From: Mesorhizobium loti
GTDB taxonomy: Bacteria; Pseudomonadota; Alphaproteobacteria; Rhizobiales; Rhizobiaceae
Assembly (NCBI RefSeq): GCF_002858745.1
Contig: NZ_PJRO01000001.1
Location: 124,001 to 188,000, forward strand
Length of the DNA: 64,000 bases
Direction: 5' to 3'
Both the position numbers and the translations under genes were made by a program. Positions within the stretch are counted from its first letter, which is position 1; each line of letters begins with the position of its first letter. Under the pieces are notes generated by a model. That model did no database searches. It saw only the letters and a list, made by a program, of their open reading frames with translations, and was not told the origin of the DNA. Of the stretch, positions 19,571 to 28,809 are shown in pieces.

Positions 19571-20434
19571 ATGCACATCATTCTGGGTGGAACCGGCCAG
19601 ATCGGCTCTGCAACGGCGCGGGCGCTGCTGAAACGCGGTGAGCCGGTTACCGTGATCACGCGCGATGCCGATCATGCAGCAGACCTGCAGGCGGCTGGCG
19701 CGGAGATTGTCGTTGCCGATGTTCGTGACACCGACAGGTTGCGGCAGGTGTTCCGTACCGGCAGGCGTGCATTCCTCCTCAACCCGCCAGCCGCTCCTTC
19801 AACCGACACCGATAGAGAAGAACGCACCAACCTCGCAGCGATCGTGACGGCACTCGACGGCTCCGGACTGGAGAAAGTGGTCCTGGCATCAACCTATGGT
19901 GCCCGCCCAGGCGAACGATGCGGCGACCTGACCATTCTTCATGAATTCGAGCAGGCGCTGAGCGCGCAACCCATTCAGGTAGCCGTAAATCGCGGCGCCT
20001 ATTACATGAGCAATTGGTGCGGCATGCTCGACGCCATTCGGGCCAGCAGCAAGCTGCCAAGCTTCCTGCCGGCCGACCTGTCCATTCCAATGGTGGCGCC
20101 ACAGGACCTCGGCGAAGCCGCCGCCAGCCGCCTGCTCGAACCCGCAGACGACATCGGTCTGAAACATATAGAAGGTCCAGAACGCTACACGCCGCGCGAC
20201 GTCGCGACTGCCTTTTGCGAAGCGCTTGATATGACGATCGAGGTCGAGGTCATTCCCCGCGAAAAGTGGGTGGAAACCTTTGAACAATTCGGGTTTTCCA
20301 ATCCTGCCGCGCAATCCTATGCCTGCATGACAGGGACTGTGGTCGACGAGACGGTCATCGAACCCGACAATGTCGAACGGGGTCGCATCACTTTGCGGGA
20401 CTATGTCGACGCATGGGTGAAATCGACCCGTTGA
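19571..20434 (+). CDS. NmrA-family NAD(P)-binding protein
   Basis: Protein of 287 residues with a Rossmann N-terminus (IILGGTGQIGSATARALLKRG; GxxGxxG at about 6-12), an RDAD beta-2 end, and an extended substrate lobe. It lacks a clear YxxxK pair (the candidate segment is STYGARPGE), so it fits the atypical NmrA/TMR group that senses or reduces NAD(P)-linked substrates rather than classical SDRs. AAGGAG lies just upstream of the ATG. Convergent with coxM. Confidence 0.8.
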   Translation: MHIILGGTGQIGSATARALLKRGEPVTVITRDADHAADLQAAGAEIVVADVRDTDRLRQVFRTGRRAFLLNPPAAPSTDTDREERTNLAAIVTALDGSGLEKVVLASTYGARPGERCGDLTILHEFEQALSAQPIQVAVNRGAYYMSNWCGMLDAIRASSKLPSFLPADLSIPMVAPQDLGEAAASRLLEPADDIGLKHIEGPERYTPRDVATAFCEALDMTIEVEVIPREKWVETFEQFGFSNPAAQSYACMTGTVVDETVIEPDNVERGRITLRDYVDAWVKSTR

Positions 20435-20438
20435 AATG

Positions 20439-20463
20439 AAAAGGAGCCTCCGGCCCCTTTCCC
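20439..20463. terminator. Bidirectional hairpin between NmrA gene and coxM
   Basis: AAAGGAGCC and GGCCCCTTT pair around the loop TCC with one mismatch, between two convergent genes; a T/C-rich run follows on the plus strand. It fits a shared factor-independent terminator. Confidence 0.55.
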
Positions 20464-20486
20464 CTTCTCATGTCTCCGAGCACCCC

Positions 20487-21296
20487 TCAGCCGTTGGCTG
20501 CGGCTACCGCTCGCTTTGCCATGACGCTGATCAGATTTGCCCGGTAGTCGGCCGAGGCATGCATATCGGTCATCAGGCTGTCCGCCGATACCTTGGCGCC
20601 GGCGACTACCGCCGGATCGAACGATTTTGCCAACGCGGCCTCGATCGTCTTGGCTCGGAACACGCCACTGTCACCAGCCCCGGTGACGGCGACACGCACG
20701 TCATCCTTGCCGGTCGCCTTGCCCTTGGCCACGAACACACCGACGATGGCGTAGCGCGAGGCCGGATTGCGGAACTTCTGATAAGCCGCCTTGGCGGGTG
20801 CGGTGAAACTGACCGAGGTGACGACTTCGCCATCTTTCAGCACCGTTTCGAACAGACCCTTGAAGAACTTGTCGGCGGCGATCTCGCGCTTGTTGGTGAC
20901 GATCGTCGCCCCCAACGCCACCATCGCGGCCGGGTAGTCGGCGGCTGGATCGTTGTTGGCGATCGAGCCGCCGATTGTTCCGCGGTGACGCACGGCGGGA
21001 TCGCCGATCATCGAGGCAAGCTCGGCCAGCGCCGGACAGGCCTTCTGCAGCTTCGCATCGGTGGAAACTTCGAAGTGTGTCGTCGCCGCACCGATGGTGA
21101 CGGTTTTGCCGCTGACCTTGACGCCTTTCAGCGCAGCGATCCTGGACACATCGACCAAGTCTGACGGCGCCGCCAGGCGGGTTTTCATCGCCGGGATCAG
21201 CGTCATGCCGCCCGAAAGCAGTTTGGCATCGCCGGTCTTCAGCAGTTTCGCCGCATCCGCGACGGAATTGGCGCGATGGTAGTTGACGGAGTACAT
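20487..21296 (-). CDS. coxM: FAD-binding (medium) subunit of form II molybdenum hydroxylase
   Basis: Medium subunit of 269 residues that passes electrons from the iron-sulfur subunit to the acceptor. FAD-binding segments are LLSGGMTLIPAMKTR (about 33-47) and GTIGGSIANNDPAADYPAA. The ATG at 21296 follows GGGAGAAAG. Last of three genes in the order S-L-M, separated from coxL by a degenerate heptamer repeat. The name follows the family; the enzyme need not act on CO. Confidence 0.88.
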   Translation of the reverse strand: MYSVNYHRANSVADAAKLLKTGDAKLLSGGMTLIPAMKTRLAAPSDLVDVSRIAALKGVKVSGKTVTIGAATTHFEVSTDAKLQKACPALAELASMIGDPAVRHRGTIGGSIANNDPAADYPAAMVALGATIVTNKREIAADKFFKGLFETVLKDGEVVTSVSFTAPAKAAYQKFRNPASRYAIVGVFVAKGKATGKDDVRVAVTGAGDSGVFRAKTIEAALAKSFDPAVVAGAKVSADSLMTDMHASADYRANLISVMAKRAVAAANG

Positions 21297-21320
21297 GGTT
21301 TCTTTCTCCCTACGGGAGAG

Positions 21321-21409
21321 AGTGAGTAGAGAGTAGCGAATAGTGAGTAGGGAATTCTCTCCCACTCCACCCCGCCGCTCTACTCACTACTCCCTATTCG
21401 CTATTCACT
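21321..21409. repeat. Inverted arrays of degenerate 7-bp repeats between coxL and coxM
   Basis: Five heptamers in a row (AGTGAGT, AGAGAGT, AGCGAAT, AGTGAGT, AGGGAAT at 21321-21355) face four in the opposite sense (21382-21409, on the other strand AGTGAAT, AGCGAAT, AGGGAGT, AGTGAGT). The consensus is AGNGANT. The arms are separated by 26 bp and could fold as a long imperfect hairpin within the operon message. The array begins 3 bp after the coxL stop. Not a known protein site that I recognise. Confidence 0.8.
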
Positions 21410-21412
21410 TCC

Positions 21413-23755
21413 TCAATGTTTCTGCGCCGCCGCCCATACCCGTGAAGGCGAGGCCGGCATGGTGAAATCGGCGATGCCCAGCGCATCGGTGAGGGCATTG
21501 ATGACCGCGGGCGGTGAGCCGATGGCACCTGCCTCGCCGCAGCCCTTGATACCGAGAGGATTGCCCGGGCACGGCGTGTTCGAGGTCGAAACCTTGAAGG
21601 ACGGCAGGTCGTCGGCGCGCGGCATGGTGTAGTCCATGTAGCTCGCCGTCAGCAGTTGACCGCTTGGATCGTAATAGGCACCTTCCAGCATGGCCTGACC
21701 GACACCTTGCGCAATGCCGCCATGCACCTGCCCTTCGACAATCATCGGATTGATGATGTTGCCGAAATCGTCGGCCGCCACGAACTGGATGATCTCGGTG
21801 ACACCGGTTTCCGGATCGACCTCGACCTCACAGATGTAGCAACCCGCCGGAAAGGTGAAGTTGGTCGGGTCATAGAAGGCTGTCTCCTTCAGGCCGGCCT
21901 CCATGCCGCCTGGCAGATTGTGCGCGGTGTAGGCTGCAAGTGCCATCTGGAACCACGGAACGTTCTTGTCGGTTCCAGCCACCTTCAACGCACCGTTTTC
22001 GATGACGATATCGCCCTCGTCGGCTTCCAGAAGATGCGCGGCGATCTTCTTGGCCTTGGCCTCCACCTTGTCGAGCGCTTTGACGATGGCGCTCATGCCG
22101 ACCGCGCCGGAGCGCGACCCGTAGGTGCCCATGCCCATCTGCACCTTGTCGGTGTCGCCGTGCACGATGCTGATGGAGTCGATCGGAACGCCGAAGCGGC
22201 CGGCGACCAACTGGGCGAAGGTTGTCTCGTGACCCTGGCCATGGCTGTGCGAGCCGGTCAGCACCTCGATGGTGCCGACCGCGTTCACGCGCACTTCCGC
22301 CGATTCCCAAAGCCCGACGCCAGCTCCCAGGGAGCCGACAGCCGCCGACGGCGCGATGCCGCAAGCCTCGATGTAGCAGCTCATGCCGATGCCGCGCAGC
22401 TTGCCCGCCTTCCTGGCCTTGTCGCGCCGCTTGGCGAAACCGGCATAGTCAGCGGCCTTCATGGCTGCATCAAGCGAGGCGCCATAATCGCCGGCGTCGT
22501 AACACATGATCACCGGCGTCTGATGCGGAAACTGCGTGATGAAGTTTGCACGTCGCAATTCGGCGGGGGAAACGCCCAGCTCGCGCGCCGCCGTTTCCAT
22601 GGTGCGCTCGAGCAGATAGGTGGCCTCCGGTCGCCCTGCGCCGCGATAGGCGTCAACGGGCGCGGTGTTGGTGTAGACCGTGCGCACATTGGCGTGGATG
22701 GCCGGGATGTTGTACTGGCCCGACAGCAGCGTGGCGTAGAGATAGGTCGGCACAGACGACGAGAACAGCGACATGTAGGCGCCGAGATTGGCGACGGTGT
22801 CGACCTTCAGGCCGGTGATACGGTTGTTCTTGTCGAAGGCCATTTCCACCGTCGAGTGGTGGTCGCGGCCATGCGCGTCGGTCAGGAAGCTTTCGGTGCG
22901 GTCGGCTACCCATTTCACCGGCACGCCGGCCTTCTTGGAAGCCCACAGGCAGACGACCTCTTCCGGATAGATGAAGATCTTCGAGCCGAAACCGCCGCCA
23001 ACATCGGGGGCGATGACACGCAGCTTGTTTTCCGGCGCGACATTGTAGAAGGCGCTCATCACCAGACGGGCGACATGCGGGTTCTGCGATGTCGTCCAGC
23101 AGGTGTAGTGGTCGTCGCCCTTGTCGTAGTGCCCGAGCGCTGCGCGCGGCTCCATGGCATTGGGAACCAGACGATTGTTGACGATCTTCATGCGGGTGAC
23201 GTGATGCGCCGCCTTGATTGCGGCATCGGTCGCCTTGGCGTCGCCGATCTCCCAGTCGAAGATGAGATTGCCATCAGCCTCCGGATGCAACTGCGGTGCG
23301 CCCTTCTCCAGCGCTTTCACCGCATCGACGACGGCCTTCAATTCCTTGTAGGTCACCTCGACGGCTTCCGCCGCGTCGCGCGCCTCACCCTTGGTGTCGG
23401 CAATCACGATCGCCACCGCATCGCCGACATAGCGAACGCGGTCGAAGGCAAGTGGCGACCAGGCGCCCATCTTCATCGGCGAGCCGTCCTTGGAATGGAT
23501 CATCCAGCCGCAGATGAGATTGCCTATGCCATCGGCCTTCAATTCCTTGCCGGTCAGAACGGCAATGACGCCAGGCATCGCCTGCGCGCCTTTCACGTCG
23601 ATCTTCTTGATTTGCGCATGCGCGTGCGGGCTGCGCACGAAGACGGCATGCTTCATGCCTGGCACCACCATGTCGTCGACATAACGGCCGGAGCCGGTGA
23701 TGAAGCGCTTGTCTTCCTTGCGGGTGACGCGAGCGCCAATTCCTTCCATACCCAT
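21413..23755 (-). CDS. coxL: Molybdopterin (large) subunit of form II CoxL-type hydroxylase
   Basis: Large catalytic subunit of 780 residues of the xanthine oxidase family. The ATG at 23755 follows GGAGGAG. Molybdopterin-binding blocks include GGGFGSK (about 253-259), the active-site loop AYRGAGR (369-375), [16 protein letters not shown] and the catalytic Glu in GCGEAGAIG near the C-terminus. True CO dehydrogenases (form I) have AYXCSFR with a Cys bound to Cu; AYRGAGR marks form II, whose substrate is not settled. Gene order S-L-M also marks form II. No coxD-G accessory gene is present nearby. Confidence 0.92.
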   Translation of the reverse strand: MGMEGIGARVTRKEDKRFITGSGRYVDDMVVPGMKHAVFVRSPHAHAQIKKIDVKGAQAMPGVIAVLTGKELKADGIGNLICGWMIHSKDGSPMKMGAWSPLAFDRVRYVGDAVAIVIADTKGEARDAAEAVEVTYKELKAVVDAVKALEKGAPQLHPEADGNLIFDWEIGDAKATDAAIKAAHHVTRMKIVNNRLVPNAMEPRAALGHYDKGDDHYTCWTTSQNPHVARLVMSAFYNVAPENKLRVIAPDVGGGFGSKIFIYPEEVVCLWASKKAGVPVKWVADRTESFLTDAHGRDHHSTVEMAFDKNNRITGLKVDTVANLGAYMSLFSSSVPTYLYATLLSGQYNIPAIHANVRTVYTNTAPVDAYRGAGRPEATYLLERTMETAARELGVSPAELRRANFITQFPHQTPVIMCYDAGDYGASLDAAMKAADYAGFAKRRDKARKAGKLRGIGMSCYIEACGIAPSAAVGSLGAGVGLWESAEVRVNAVGTIEVLTGSHSHGQGHETTFAQLVAGRFGVPIDSISIVHGDTDKVQMGMGTYGSRSGAVGMSAIVKALDKVEAKAKKIAAHLLEADEGDIVIENGALKVAGTDKNVPWFQMALAAYTAHNLPGGMEAGLKETAFYDPTNFTFPAGCYICEVEVDPETGVTEIIQFVAADDFGNIINPMIVEGQVHGGIAQGVGQAMLEGAYYDPSGQLLTASYMDYTMPRADDLPSFKVSTSNTPCPGNPLGIKGCGEAGAIGSPPAVINALTDALGIADFTMPASPSRVWAAAQKH

Positions 23756-23877
23756 CAAAATTCTCCTCCGGAACCTTGAAGTGAATTCGTTTTGGCCAGT
23801 TCAGTCGCCTTTGCGACCAAGTCCTGGTCGGCTTTGCAACAATCTCGTCAGGAAGACGCGCCGGCCGGTTAATTCGC

Positions 23878-24378
23878 TCAGGCGGCCTTCTTCGCTTTCG
23901 GTTTCGATGCCTTCGACATCGCTTGAGAAGCGGCCAGTATCGCCTTGACGATGTTGTGATACCCGGTGCAACGGCAAATGTTGCCTTCAAGTTCTGCCCT
24001 GACCGTTGCCTCGTCCAGCCCCTCGGGGTGGCGGGAGATCATGTCGGTCGCGGTCATGATCATGCCAGGCGTGCAGAAGCCGCATTGCAAGCCATGGTGT
24101 TCCTTGAAAGCCGCTTGCACCGGATGCAGATCCGCACCGTTGGCGATTCCTTCGATCGTCACGACCGTCGAACCAGAGGCCTGGGCGGCCAGCATCGAGC
24201 AGGATTTCACCGCCTTGCCATCGACATGGACGACGCAAGCGCCGCATTGCGAGGTATCGCAACCGACATGCGTGCCGGTAAGCCCTTGATGTTCGCGTAG
24301 AAAATGAACCAGCAGCGTGCGGTCCTCGACGGTGGCGCGCACCTGTCTGCCGTTCACGCTCAACGAAATGTCCGACAT
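23878..24378 (-). CDS. coxS: [2Fe-2S] (small) subunit of form II molybdenum hydroxylase
   Basis: Small subunit of 166 residues with two 2Fe-2S clusters. Cys40, Cys45, Cys48 and Cys60 form the plant-type ferredoxin cluster ([12 protein letters not shown]...SC), and Cys99, Cys102, Cys135 and Cys137 the second (QCGFCTPG and ICRCTGY). The ATG at 24378 follows GGGAGG. First gene of the S-L-M operon. The Lys-rich tail ([11 protein letters not shown]) is an extra not needed for cluster binding. Confidence 0.92.
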   Translation of the reverse strand: MSDISLSVNGRQVRATVEDRTLLVHFLREHQGLTGTHVGCDTSQCGACVVHVDGKAVKSCSMLAAQASGSTVVTIEGIANGADLHPVQAAFKEHHGLQCGFCTPGMIMTATDMISRHPEGLDEATVRAELEGNICRCTGYHNIVKAILAASQAMSKASKPKAKKAA

Positions 24379-24514
24379 GAAGCCTCCCTGGGTGTTCAAC
24401 CTCGGTAGACTGCCGGCTTCCTCCGGACGGACCGGCAGACCGCTATTCTTGTGTTCTGGAATCGCTTGGAAATTCGCTCCCAACATCTCCGTTTTGTGAG
24501 AATGCAATCCGTCC

Positions 24515-24534
24515 AGTACGCCGTATATTGTACT
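24515..24534. promoter_or_regulatory. AGTAC dyad between coxS and the FIST gene
   Basis: AGTAC (24515-24519) and GTACT (24530-24534) form a perfect inverted repeat with a 10-bp AT-rich spacer, inside the divergent coxS/FIST promoter region. A related AGTAC core sits in the dyad ahead of the LuxR-type regulator gene (27950-27966). It is a candidate operator; no protein is assigned. Confidence 0.35.
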
Positions 24535-24602
24535 TTCGGTCGTAGGCTCGAGGGCGCGCCCATTGCCAAGAGAGGAGGCCTGTTGCAACAATACGACCGG
24601 CG

Positions 24603-25805
24603 TTGAGGAGCGCCGACAAAATTGGGGAGGAAGAGCTGGTCGCTTCGCGGACGCACTATGCGTGCGGCCTGTCGGCGCTCACTTCAAGCGAGCCCGATGC
24701 GGAACATTTTGCGGCCGAAATCGCCCGGGAAGCCGATGCGATCGGTGCGGGCTTCATGTTGCTGTTCTTCTCACAAAGCCTGATCGATGCGCCGACGCTA
24801 GCCTCCGCCTTGAAGCGCCATGCCCCTGCTCTTGCCTACGCCGCCTGCTCGACGGCCGGCGAGATCACGCCGGATGGCCTGGAAGAAGGGCATATGCTGG
24901 CGATGCTGCTCCCTGCGGCCACCTTCACCGTAGCCAGCGCCATGGTGCAGGACCTGTCATCCTCGGCTATGGATGGCATCACCGGCGAAGTCGAAGTGTT
25001 GCGGCGTACGCTGCGCTCCACGAGCAAATATGCACGTACCGGCAACGTCTTCGCGCTCTGCTTCATAGATGGCCTGTCCTATGCGGAAGAAGCCGTTACT
25101 TCGGCGATCCACTGGGGGCTCGACGACATCCCGTTGCTCGGCGGCTCGGCCGGCGACGACCTCAAATTCGAGACCACCACACTGATCAGCAACGGTCGTG
25201 TCGCGTCCGATTGCGCCATCGTCGTGTTGATCGCCACGACCATTCCGTTCCACGTCTTCAAAACCGATAATTTCGTGCCGACCGACGAAAAGCTGGTGGT
25301 GACAGCGTCAGATCCCGACCATCGTATCGTGCGTGAGTTCAACGCCGATGTCGCAGCCACAGAATATGCCGCCTCCGTTGGTATCGTACAGCAGACGTTG
25401 ACGCCATTTTCCTTTGCTTCCCACCCGGTGGTGGTCAAGGTGGGCGGCGAATATTACTGCCGCTCCATCCAGAAAATGAACTCGGATGGCTCGCTGTCCT
25501 TCTTCTGCGCCATCGACGACGGCGTGGTGCTGTCCGTCGCTCAGCCGTTGGGCATGGTCGAGACCACCGAGGCCACACTCAAGGAGGTCGAGGCCAAACT
25601 CGGCAGCATCGACATGATCCTCGGTTTTGATTGCGTCCTGCGCAGGCTCGATGCCCGCAATCGCCAGGTATTCCGGGATATCTCCGAACTCTACCGCGCC
25701 AACAAGGTGATCGGCTTTGGCACCTATGGCGAACAATACCGGTCCATGCACCTCAACCAGACATTCACCGGCATAGCCTTCGGGCACCCGCAGGCCGCAG
25801 AGTAA
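24603..25805 (+). CDS. FIST-domain sensory protein (NosP-like)
   Basis: Soluble protein of up to 400 residues with FIST_N (about residues 45-240; [24 protein letters not shown]) and FIST_C (about 250-390; [36 protein letters not shown]). The FIST protein NosP of Pseudomonas is a haem NO sensor encoded with the kinase NahK, and here too a NahK-like kinase starts 5 bp downstream. Start uncertain: TTG at 24603 has no ribosome site, whereas a strong GGGGAGG (24624-24630) lies 5 nt ahead of an in-frame CTG at 24636. Haem binding is not proven by sequence alone. Confidence 0.82.
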   Translation: MRSADKIGEEELVASRTHYACGLSALTSSEPDAEHFAAEIAREADAIGAGFMLLFFSQSLIDAPTLASALKRHAPALAYAACSTAGEITPDGLEEGHMLAMLLPAATFTVASAMVQDLSSSAMDGITGEVEVLRRTLRSTSKYARTGNVFALCFIDGLSYAEEAVTSAIHWGLDDIPLLGGSAGDDLKFETTTLISNGRVASDCAIVVLIATTIPFHVFKTDNFVPTDEKLVVTASDPDHRIVREFNADVAATEYAASVGIVQQTLTPFSFASHPVVVKVGGEYYCRSIQKMNSDGSLSFFCAIDDGVVLSVAQPLGMVETTEATLKEVEAKLGSIDMILGFDCVLRRLDARNRQVFRDISELYRANKVIGFGTYGEQYRSMHLNQTFTGIAFGHPQAAE

Positions 25806-25810
25806 ACCGG

Positions 25811-27145
25811 ATGCCGCTCAACGATATCCAGGACATCGAACGGCTGAAGAAGATCAACGCTGCGCTGGTCAGCCGCGTCGAACGTTCCATGGATCAGCAG
25901 GGCAACGCGTTCTCGCTGTTCCAGACCGCGATATCGCTGGAAAACCGGGTGCGCATGCGCACCGAAGAACTGCACTCCACGCTGCGCCGGCTGGAACAGT
26001 CGAATATGGCGCTTTCGGTTGCCAAGGAGAGCGCGGAACACGCAAACCTCTCCAAGACCCGGTTCCTCGCGGCCGCCAGCCATGACGTGCTGCAACCGCT
26101 AAACGCAGCCCATCTGTCGGTTTCGGCATTGGCGGAAGTGCAGACGTCGGAGGAAGGCCGCAAGCTGGTTCGCCAGGTTGAACGTTCGCTGCAGACCATG
26201 GAAGACCTGCTGCACACGCTGCTCGACATTTCGAAGCTGGACGCCGGCGTGGTCGAGCCTGAAACAACCGACGTCAATCTTGAGACGCTGTTTTCGGCAT
26301 TGCGCTCCGACTTCCTGCCGATCGCCGAAACAAAGGGCCTGTCGCTCCGGTTCCGCCCGGTGGCCATCGCAGTCCGGTCCGATCGCACACTTTTGCGCCG
26401 TATCCTGCAGAACATCCTATCCAACGCGCTCCGTTATACGCGGCAAGGTGGCGTGCTCGTTGGCACGCGACAACGCGGCAACACAATACGCATCGACGTC
26501 GCGGATACCGGCTGCGGCATTCCCGAGGATCAGCGTGAGGCGGTGTTCGAGGAATTCCACCGTGGCACACGCATGGCAGATGCCGAGTTGGCCGGCGGCG
26601 GGCTAGGGCTCGGGCTTGCCATCGTCAGGCGCATGGCCGGCGCGCTCGGCCACCCCGTCACCTTCTCCTCCACCGTCGGGCGCGGCACGATCTTCCATAT
26701 CGACGTACCGGTTTCGGCGCACTCGATTCCCGAGCCCGGGATGGTTGAAACCGAACGCCAGCCCGGCTACGGCCTGTTCGGTACCAAGGTCCTGCTGGTG
26801 GAGAACGACGCCGACGTACTGGCCGCCATGACCTCGCTGCTGGAGCGATGGCAATGCACGGTGCGCGCCGCGACTTCCACCGACGAGGCGCTCGATGCGC
26901 TGGGCGACACCGATTGGGTGCCCGACATCATCATCGCCGACCAGCACCTGGAAGGCGGCGACCTCGGCACCATGACCGTGGCACAGGTGCGCGATTATCT
27001 TGGCCGCGCAGTGCCGGCCTTGCTTGTAACGGCCGACCCCTCTGAAAGTGTCATGAACGCGGCCCACGCCGCAGGCATCGAATTTATGCGCAAGCCGCTG
27101 AAACCGGCGCAATTGCGGGCGCTGCTGGCGCATCTCTTGGCGTAG
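25811..27145 (+). CDS. Hybrid sensor histidine kinase/response regulator (NahK/ErcS-like)
   Basis: Cytoplasmic kinase of 444 residues with no membrane span. An N-terminal coiled coil (about 1-80, rich in Glu/Arg/Leu) leads to the H-box FLAAASHDVLQPLNAA with His91, then the N-box NILSNALRYT, G1 DTGCGIPEDQ and G2 GLGLGLAIVRRM. A C-terminal receiver domain starts near residue 320 (VLLVENDADVL; phospho-acceptor Asp in IIIADQHLEGG; conserved Lys in MRKPLKP). The SHDVLQPLNAA H-box is the NahK/ErcS' subtype. The ATG at 25811 gives coupling with the FIST gene, which lacks its own output domain. Confidence 0.9.
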   Translation: MPLNDIQDIERLKKINAALVSRVERSMDQQGNAFSLFQTAISLENRVRMRTEELHSTLRRLEQSNMALSVAKESAEHANLSKTRFLAAASHDVLQPLNAAHLSVSALAEVQTSEEGRKLVRQVERSLQTMEDLLHTLLDISKLDAGVVEPETTDVNLETLFSALRSDFLPIAETKGLSLRFRPVAIAVRSDRTLLRRILQNILSNALRYTRQGGVLVGTRQRGNTIRIDVADTGCGIPEDQREAVFEEFHRGTRMADAELAGGGLGLGLAIVRRMAGALGHPVTFSSTVGRGTIFHIDVPVSAHSIPEPGMVETERQPGYGLFGTKVLLVENDADVLAAMTSLLERWQCTVRAATSTDEALDALGDTDWVPDIIIADQHLEGGDLGTMTVAQVRDYLGRAVPALLVTADPSESVMNAAHAAGIEFMRKPLKPAQLRALLAHLLA

Positions 27146-27159
27146 GCGGTGGAGGAATA

Positions 27160-27196
27160 AGGCAATAGGGCAGCATGGAGAGCTGCATTACTGCCT
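27160..27196. terminator. Imperfect hairpin of heptad type between convergent kinase and regulator genes
   Basis: AGGCAATAGGGCAGC (27160-27174) pairs imperfectly with GCTGCATTACTGCCT (27182-27196). Each arm reads as two 7-bp units (AGGCAAT+AGGGCAG; AGGCAGT+AATGCAG on the other strand), echoing the heptamer arrays at 21321-21409 with another consensus. Position suits a shared terminator. Confidence 0.55.
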
Positions 27197-27198
27197 AC

Positions 27199-27912
27199 CT
27201 AGAATCCCTGCTGATCGCGGAACAGCTCGGTATTGTCGAGTTTCGACACTTCGATCACCGCTTGGGTACGGCTGTAGACGTTGAGCTTGCGCAGGATTTC
27301 CGAGACATGCGCCTTCACCGTCGTCTCACCGACCTGCAGTTCATAGGCGATCTGCTTGTTCAGCATGCCTTGGCGCAGCATCTGCAGCACCCGCAATTGT
27401 TGCGGGGTCAGGCGCGACAGCCGCTGCACCATGTCGGCACGATCGCTGCTTTCGGAATCGGGCTGTTCGGCAATGTAAGTGTCGGGCACATAGATCGCAC
27501 CCTCCATGACCGAACGTATGGCAGCCGCGAGATCGTCCTTGCGCACCGATTTCGGGATGAAGCCTGCAGCTCCATAGGACAACGCTTCGGAAATGATCTT
27601 CGGATCCTCGTAACCGGAGACGATCACGACCGGCAAGTGGGGATAGCGCGTGCGCAGTTGCAGAAGTCCCTCGAAACCATGGACGTCCGGCATGGAAAGG
27701 TCGAGCAGCGCCAGGTCGAACGCCCTCACTTCGGCAAGCAGTTCGACCGCTTCGCCGATAGACCGGGCCTCGACGGTATCGACACCGGGATAAGCCATGC
27801 GCACGGCGCTGTGCAAAGCCTCGCGGAACAGCGGGTGGTCGTCGATAATCAGAAATCTTGCGACTTCGCTCGCTGCACTCATGGTCGCACTTGCCTCGAT
27901 CTCGGTCGTCAT
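27199..27912 (-). CDS. LuxR-type (NarL/FixJ) response regulator
   Basis: Response regulator of 237 residues. The receiver has the acidic pair IIDDHPLFR (Asp24/Asp25), phospho-acceptor Asp71 in LLDLSMPDVHG, and Lys in FIPKSV; the C-terminal HTH contains LTPQQLRVLQML, NKQIAYELQVGETTVKAHVSEILRKL. It is convergent with the FIST/kinase pair and is its most likely phosphorylation partner, resembling the AgmR/ErbR regulators found near NosP/NahK. ATG 27912 lacks a clear ribosome site; a start at about 27882 (MSAASEV), after GAGG, is an alternative. Confidence 0.88.
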   Translation of the reverse strand: MTTEIEASATMSAASEVARFLIIDDHPLFREALHSAVRMAYPGVDTVEARSIGEAVELLAEVRAFDLALLDLSMPDVHGFEGLLQLRTRYPHLPVVIVSGYEDPKIISEALSYGAAGFIPKSVRKDDLAAAIRSVMEGAIYVPDTYIAEQPDSESSDRADMVQRLSRLTPQQLRVLQMLRQGMLNKQIAYELQVGETTVKAHVSEILRKLNVYSRTQAVIEVSKLDNTELFRDQQGF

Positions 27913-27949
27913 GAGGCAACATACGCCTGCACCGACAATCCGTTCATTA

Positions 27950-27966
27950 GCCAATAGTACATTGGC
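27950..27966 (-). promoter_or_regulatory. Perfect 17-bp dyad upstream of the response regulator gene
   Basis: GCCAAT-AGTAC-ATTGGC is a perfect 6-bp inverted repeat with a 5-bp spacer, 38 bp before the ATG of the LuxR-type gene. Its position suggests autoregulation, by inference. The rest of the 201-bp gap to 28114 shows no further signal. Confidence 0.45.
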
Positions 27967-28113
27967 AAGGAGATCGCGCCAGTCTGCCAGCCTCAATCAA
28001 CTGTTGATCGCGGAAGCAGCTTTTTGGGGAAGCTGATGCCTTGCCCCTCGATCCAAAACAATCGAATGTGCGCGCGTTTGACATGCCGGGGTTCGGCAAG
28101 GAAAGGATAAGGC

Positions 28114-28809
28114 ATGAGTGCGTTTGCCTTGGCGATACCATCAACACCGTCCGTTGCCATCGCCAGTTCTTCCACGCGTTTCCCGGTTCGGCGCATATTC
28201 TGTGTCGGCCGCAACTATGCGGCCCATGCGCGCGAGCTCGGCAATGACGAGCGCGATCCGCCTTTCTTCTTCACCAAGCCGGCCGATGCGGTGGTCGATT
28301 CGGGACAAACAATCCCCTATCCGGCGCTGACGAAAAACCTGCATCATGAAATCGAACTGGTGGCAGCTATCGGCAAGGGTGGCTTCCGCATCTTGCCTGC
28401 GCAGGCCCTGGATCATGTCTGGGGATATGGCGTCGGCATCGACCTGACCCGCCGCGACCTGCAGGAAGAGGCGAAAAAGGCAGCAAGACCATGGGATTGG
28501 TCGAAAGCTTTCGACCTCTCGGCGCCCTGCGGGCCGCTGATCCCAGCAAAGCAATCCGGCCATCCGCAGAAAGGCCGCATCTGGCTGTCGGTGAACGGTA
28601 CGGTTAAACAGGAAGGCGATCTTACGGAGCTGATATGGCCGATTGCCGACATCGTGTCGATCTGCAGCGAGGCCGTGGAACTTGCACCCGGCGATCTCAT
28701 TTTCACCGGTACACCAGCCGGTGTCGGCCCACTCGTTGCGGGTGACCGCGTCAGTGGTGGTATCGACGGCATCGGCTCGATCGAACTCACCATAGGGCAA
28801 GCACGATGA
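28114..28809 (+). CDS. Fumarylacetoacetate/fumarylpyruvate hydrolase family protein
   Basis: Hydrolase of 231 residues, short FAH form without the large N-terminal domain. It has RIFCVGRNYAAHARELG, PFFFTKPADAVV, the metal-binding EIELVAAIGKGG, GVGIDLTRRDLQ, and IFTGTPAGVGPL. FAH-family enzymes split C-C bonds of acylpyruvates in aromatic catabolism. The next gene, a maleylacetoacetate/maleylpyruvate isomerase-type GST, overlaps it by 4 bp, so the pair should convert maleyl- to fumaryl-pyruvate (or acetoacetate) and cleave it. The small size favours fumarylpyruvate hydrolase (gentisate route). Confidence 0.88.
   Translation: MSAFALAIPSTPSVAIASSSTRFPVRRIFCVGRNYAAHARELGNDERDPPFFFTKPADAVVDSGQTIPYPALTKNLHHEIELVAAIGKGGFRILPAQALDHVWGYGVGIDLTRRDLQEEAKKAARPWDWSKAFDLSAPCGPLIPAKQSGHPQKGRIWLSVNGTVKQEGDLTELIWPIADIVSICSEAVELAPGDLIFTGTPAGVGPLVAGDRVSGGIDGIGSIELTIGQAR

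Noticed and set aside
21656..23779. A 707-codon open frame on the plus strand opposite coxL
   Set aside because: It is the antisense of a well-matched coxL, its translation is rich in His, Arg and Gly without domains, and long antisense frames are expected at this GC.
21413..24378. Aerobic CO dehydrogenase (form I)
   Set aside because: The active-site loop is AYRGAGR rather than AYXCSFR and gene order is S-L-M.
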